From positions 1-6,343 of the forward strand of contig JAATEU010000181.1 of assembly GCA_015655565.1 (NCBI GenBank): a stretch of DNA of 6,343 nucleotides. Reading direction: 5' to 3'. Positions 6,051 through 6,343 of the stretch are shown one piece after another (position 1 is the stretch's first letter; the number at the start of each line of letters is the position of its first letter). The position numbers and the translations under genes were made by a program. This DNA comes from Clostridiales bacterium. Lineage in GTDB: Bacteria > Bacillota > Clostridia > Lachnospirales > Lachnospiraceae. The notes beneath the pieces were generated by a model. That model ran no database searches. It saw only the letters and a program-made list of their open reading frames with translations, and was not told the origin of the DNA.

Positions 6051-6343
6051 TTGGAATCTTCATATTATATTGAAAAAAAAAATACAGATGGTGAATTACC
6101 TCTTCAATTCAATGTACATGACCAGGAAGCAACCGGAACAAAAACCATGGTTTATGCCCACATACATAATTACATCGAAATCCTTTATACCGTATCCGGT
6201 GAATTCAAAATTTTACTCAACAACAGGGATTATTACTTTGGCACCGGTGATCTGGTACTGATCAATTCCAATGAAATCCACAATATTGTCTCCCATTCCC
6301 CTGGGCTCAATAAATATATCGTAATTAAATTTGAACCGGAAAT
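6051..6343 (+). CDS. AraC-family transcriptional regulator, N-terminal cupin part (3' end outside window)
   Basis: Only about 97 codons are visible, from TTG 6051 (MESSYYIEKKN...). The sequence reads as the N-terminal cupin sensor domain of AraC-family regulators: an AHIHNYIEILYTVSGEF segment with the paired His and Glu of the cupin fold, then FGTGDLVLINSNEIHNI (the GD turn and late His), then KYIVIKFEPE. The C-terminal helix-turn-helix DNA-binding domain would lie beyond the window, so family assignment rests on the sensor half alone. It is transcribed divergently from the sugar operon and probably controls it in response to a sugar or glycoside. Odd features are the TTG start and a run of ten A residues (6073-6082) at codons 8-11, which is prone to slippage. 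No ATG-initiated alternative in this frame begins before the cupin domain; the first in-frame ATG lies inside it. Confidence 0.82.
   Translation, partial: MESSYYIEKKNTDGELPLQFNVHDQEATGTKTMVYAHIHNYIEILYTVSGEFKILLNNRDYYFGTGDLVLINSNEIHNIVSHSPGLNKYIVIKFEPE

Noticed and set aside
6070..6261. Plus-strand 63-residue frame overlapping the regulator start
   Set aside because: It is out of frame with the cupin domain and has no ribosome binding site; the TTG 6051 frame has a perfect one and family-like residues.
1..6343. CRISPR arrays, tRNA/rRNA genes, insertion sequences, phage or defence genes
   Set aside because: No regularly spaced repeats, no tRNA-like cloverleaf, no transposase and no recognisable defence domain was found on either strand by reading.

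Overview
The window looks like part of a low- to mid-GC Firmicutes chromosome, most likely a gut-type Clostridia/Lachnospiraceae. This rests on strong AGGAGG-type ribosome binding sites, TTG starts, extended -10 promoters, U-tract terminators and the flavour of the protein families. The taxonomic call is inference from these features; no marker gene is present.

Left part (1-~2800, + strand). The window opens inside the ATP-binding half of an exporter-type ABC transporter, which ends at 727 and is visibly more GC-rich than everything after it. A 235-base gap with an extended -10 promoter then leads into a long gene (963-2696, TTG start preferred). This gene encodes two full kinase-fold proteins joined head to tail: an aminoglycoside/choline-phosphotransferase-like domain followed by a divergent Ser/Thr-protein-kinase-like domain. 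Its 3' end carries a row of stem-loops ending in a clear intrinsic terminator (2755-2793). A second, probably bidirectional terminator (2804-2835) separates it from the convergent operon.

Right part (2849-5728, - strand). Three genes form a compact catabolic operon, transcribed 5728 to 2849. They are a canonical Gfo/Idh/MocA oxidoreductase, a second and divergent Gfo/Idh/MocA-like protein that lacks the usual N-terminal glycine motif, and a sugar phosphate isomerase/epimerase-type TIM barrel. A 322-base intergenic region with promoters in both directions and two clear inverted repeats separates the operon from a divergent regulator. That regulator (6051 to the window end, TTG start) has an AraC-type N-terminal cupin sensor domain and is cut by the window edge.

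How the genes may work together: the AraC-type protein probably senses a sugar or glycoside and controls the operon. The oxidoreductase(s) and the TIM-barrel enzyme would oxidise, then isomerise or eliminate, the sugar. The family combination resembles oxidative (3-keto-glycoside type) sugar processing known from gut Clostridia, but the substrate cannot be read from the sequence. The most unusual items are the tandem kinase fusion, with a possible fossil ribosome binding site at its junction, and the divergent second oxidoreductase.
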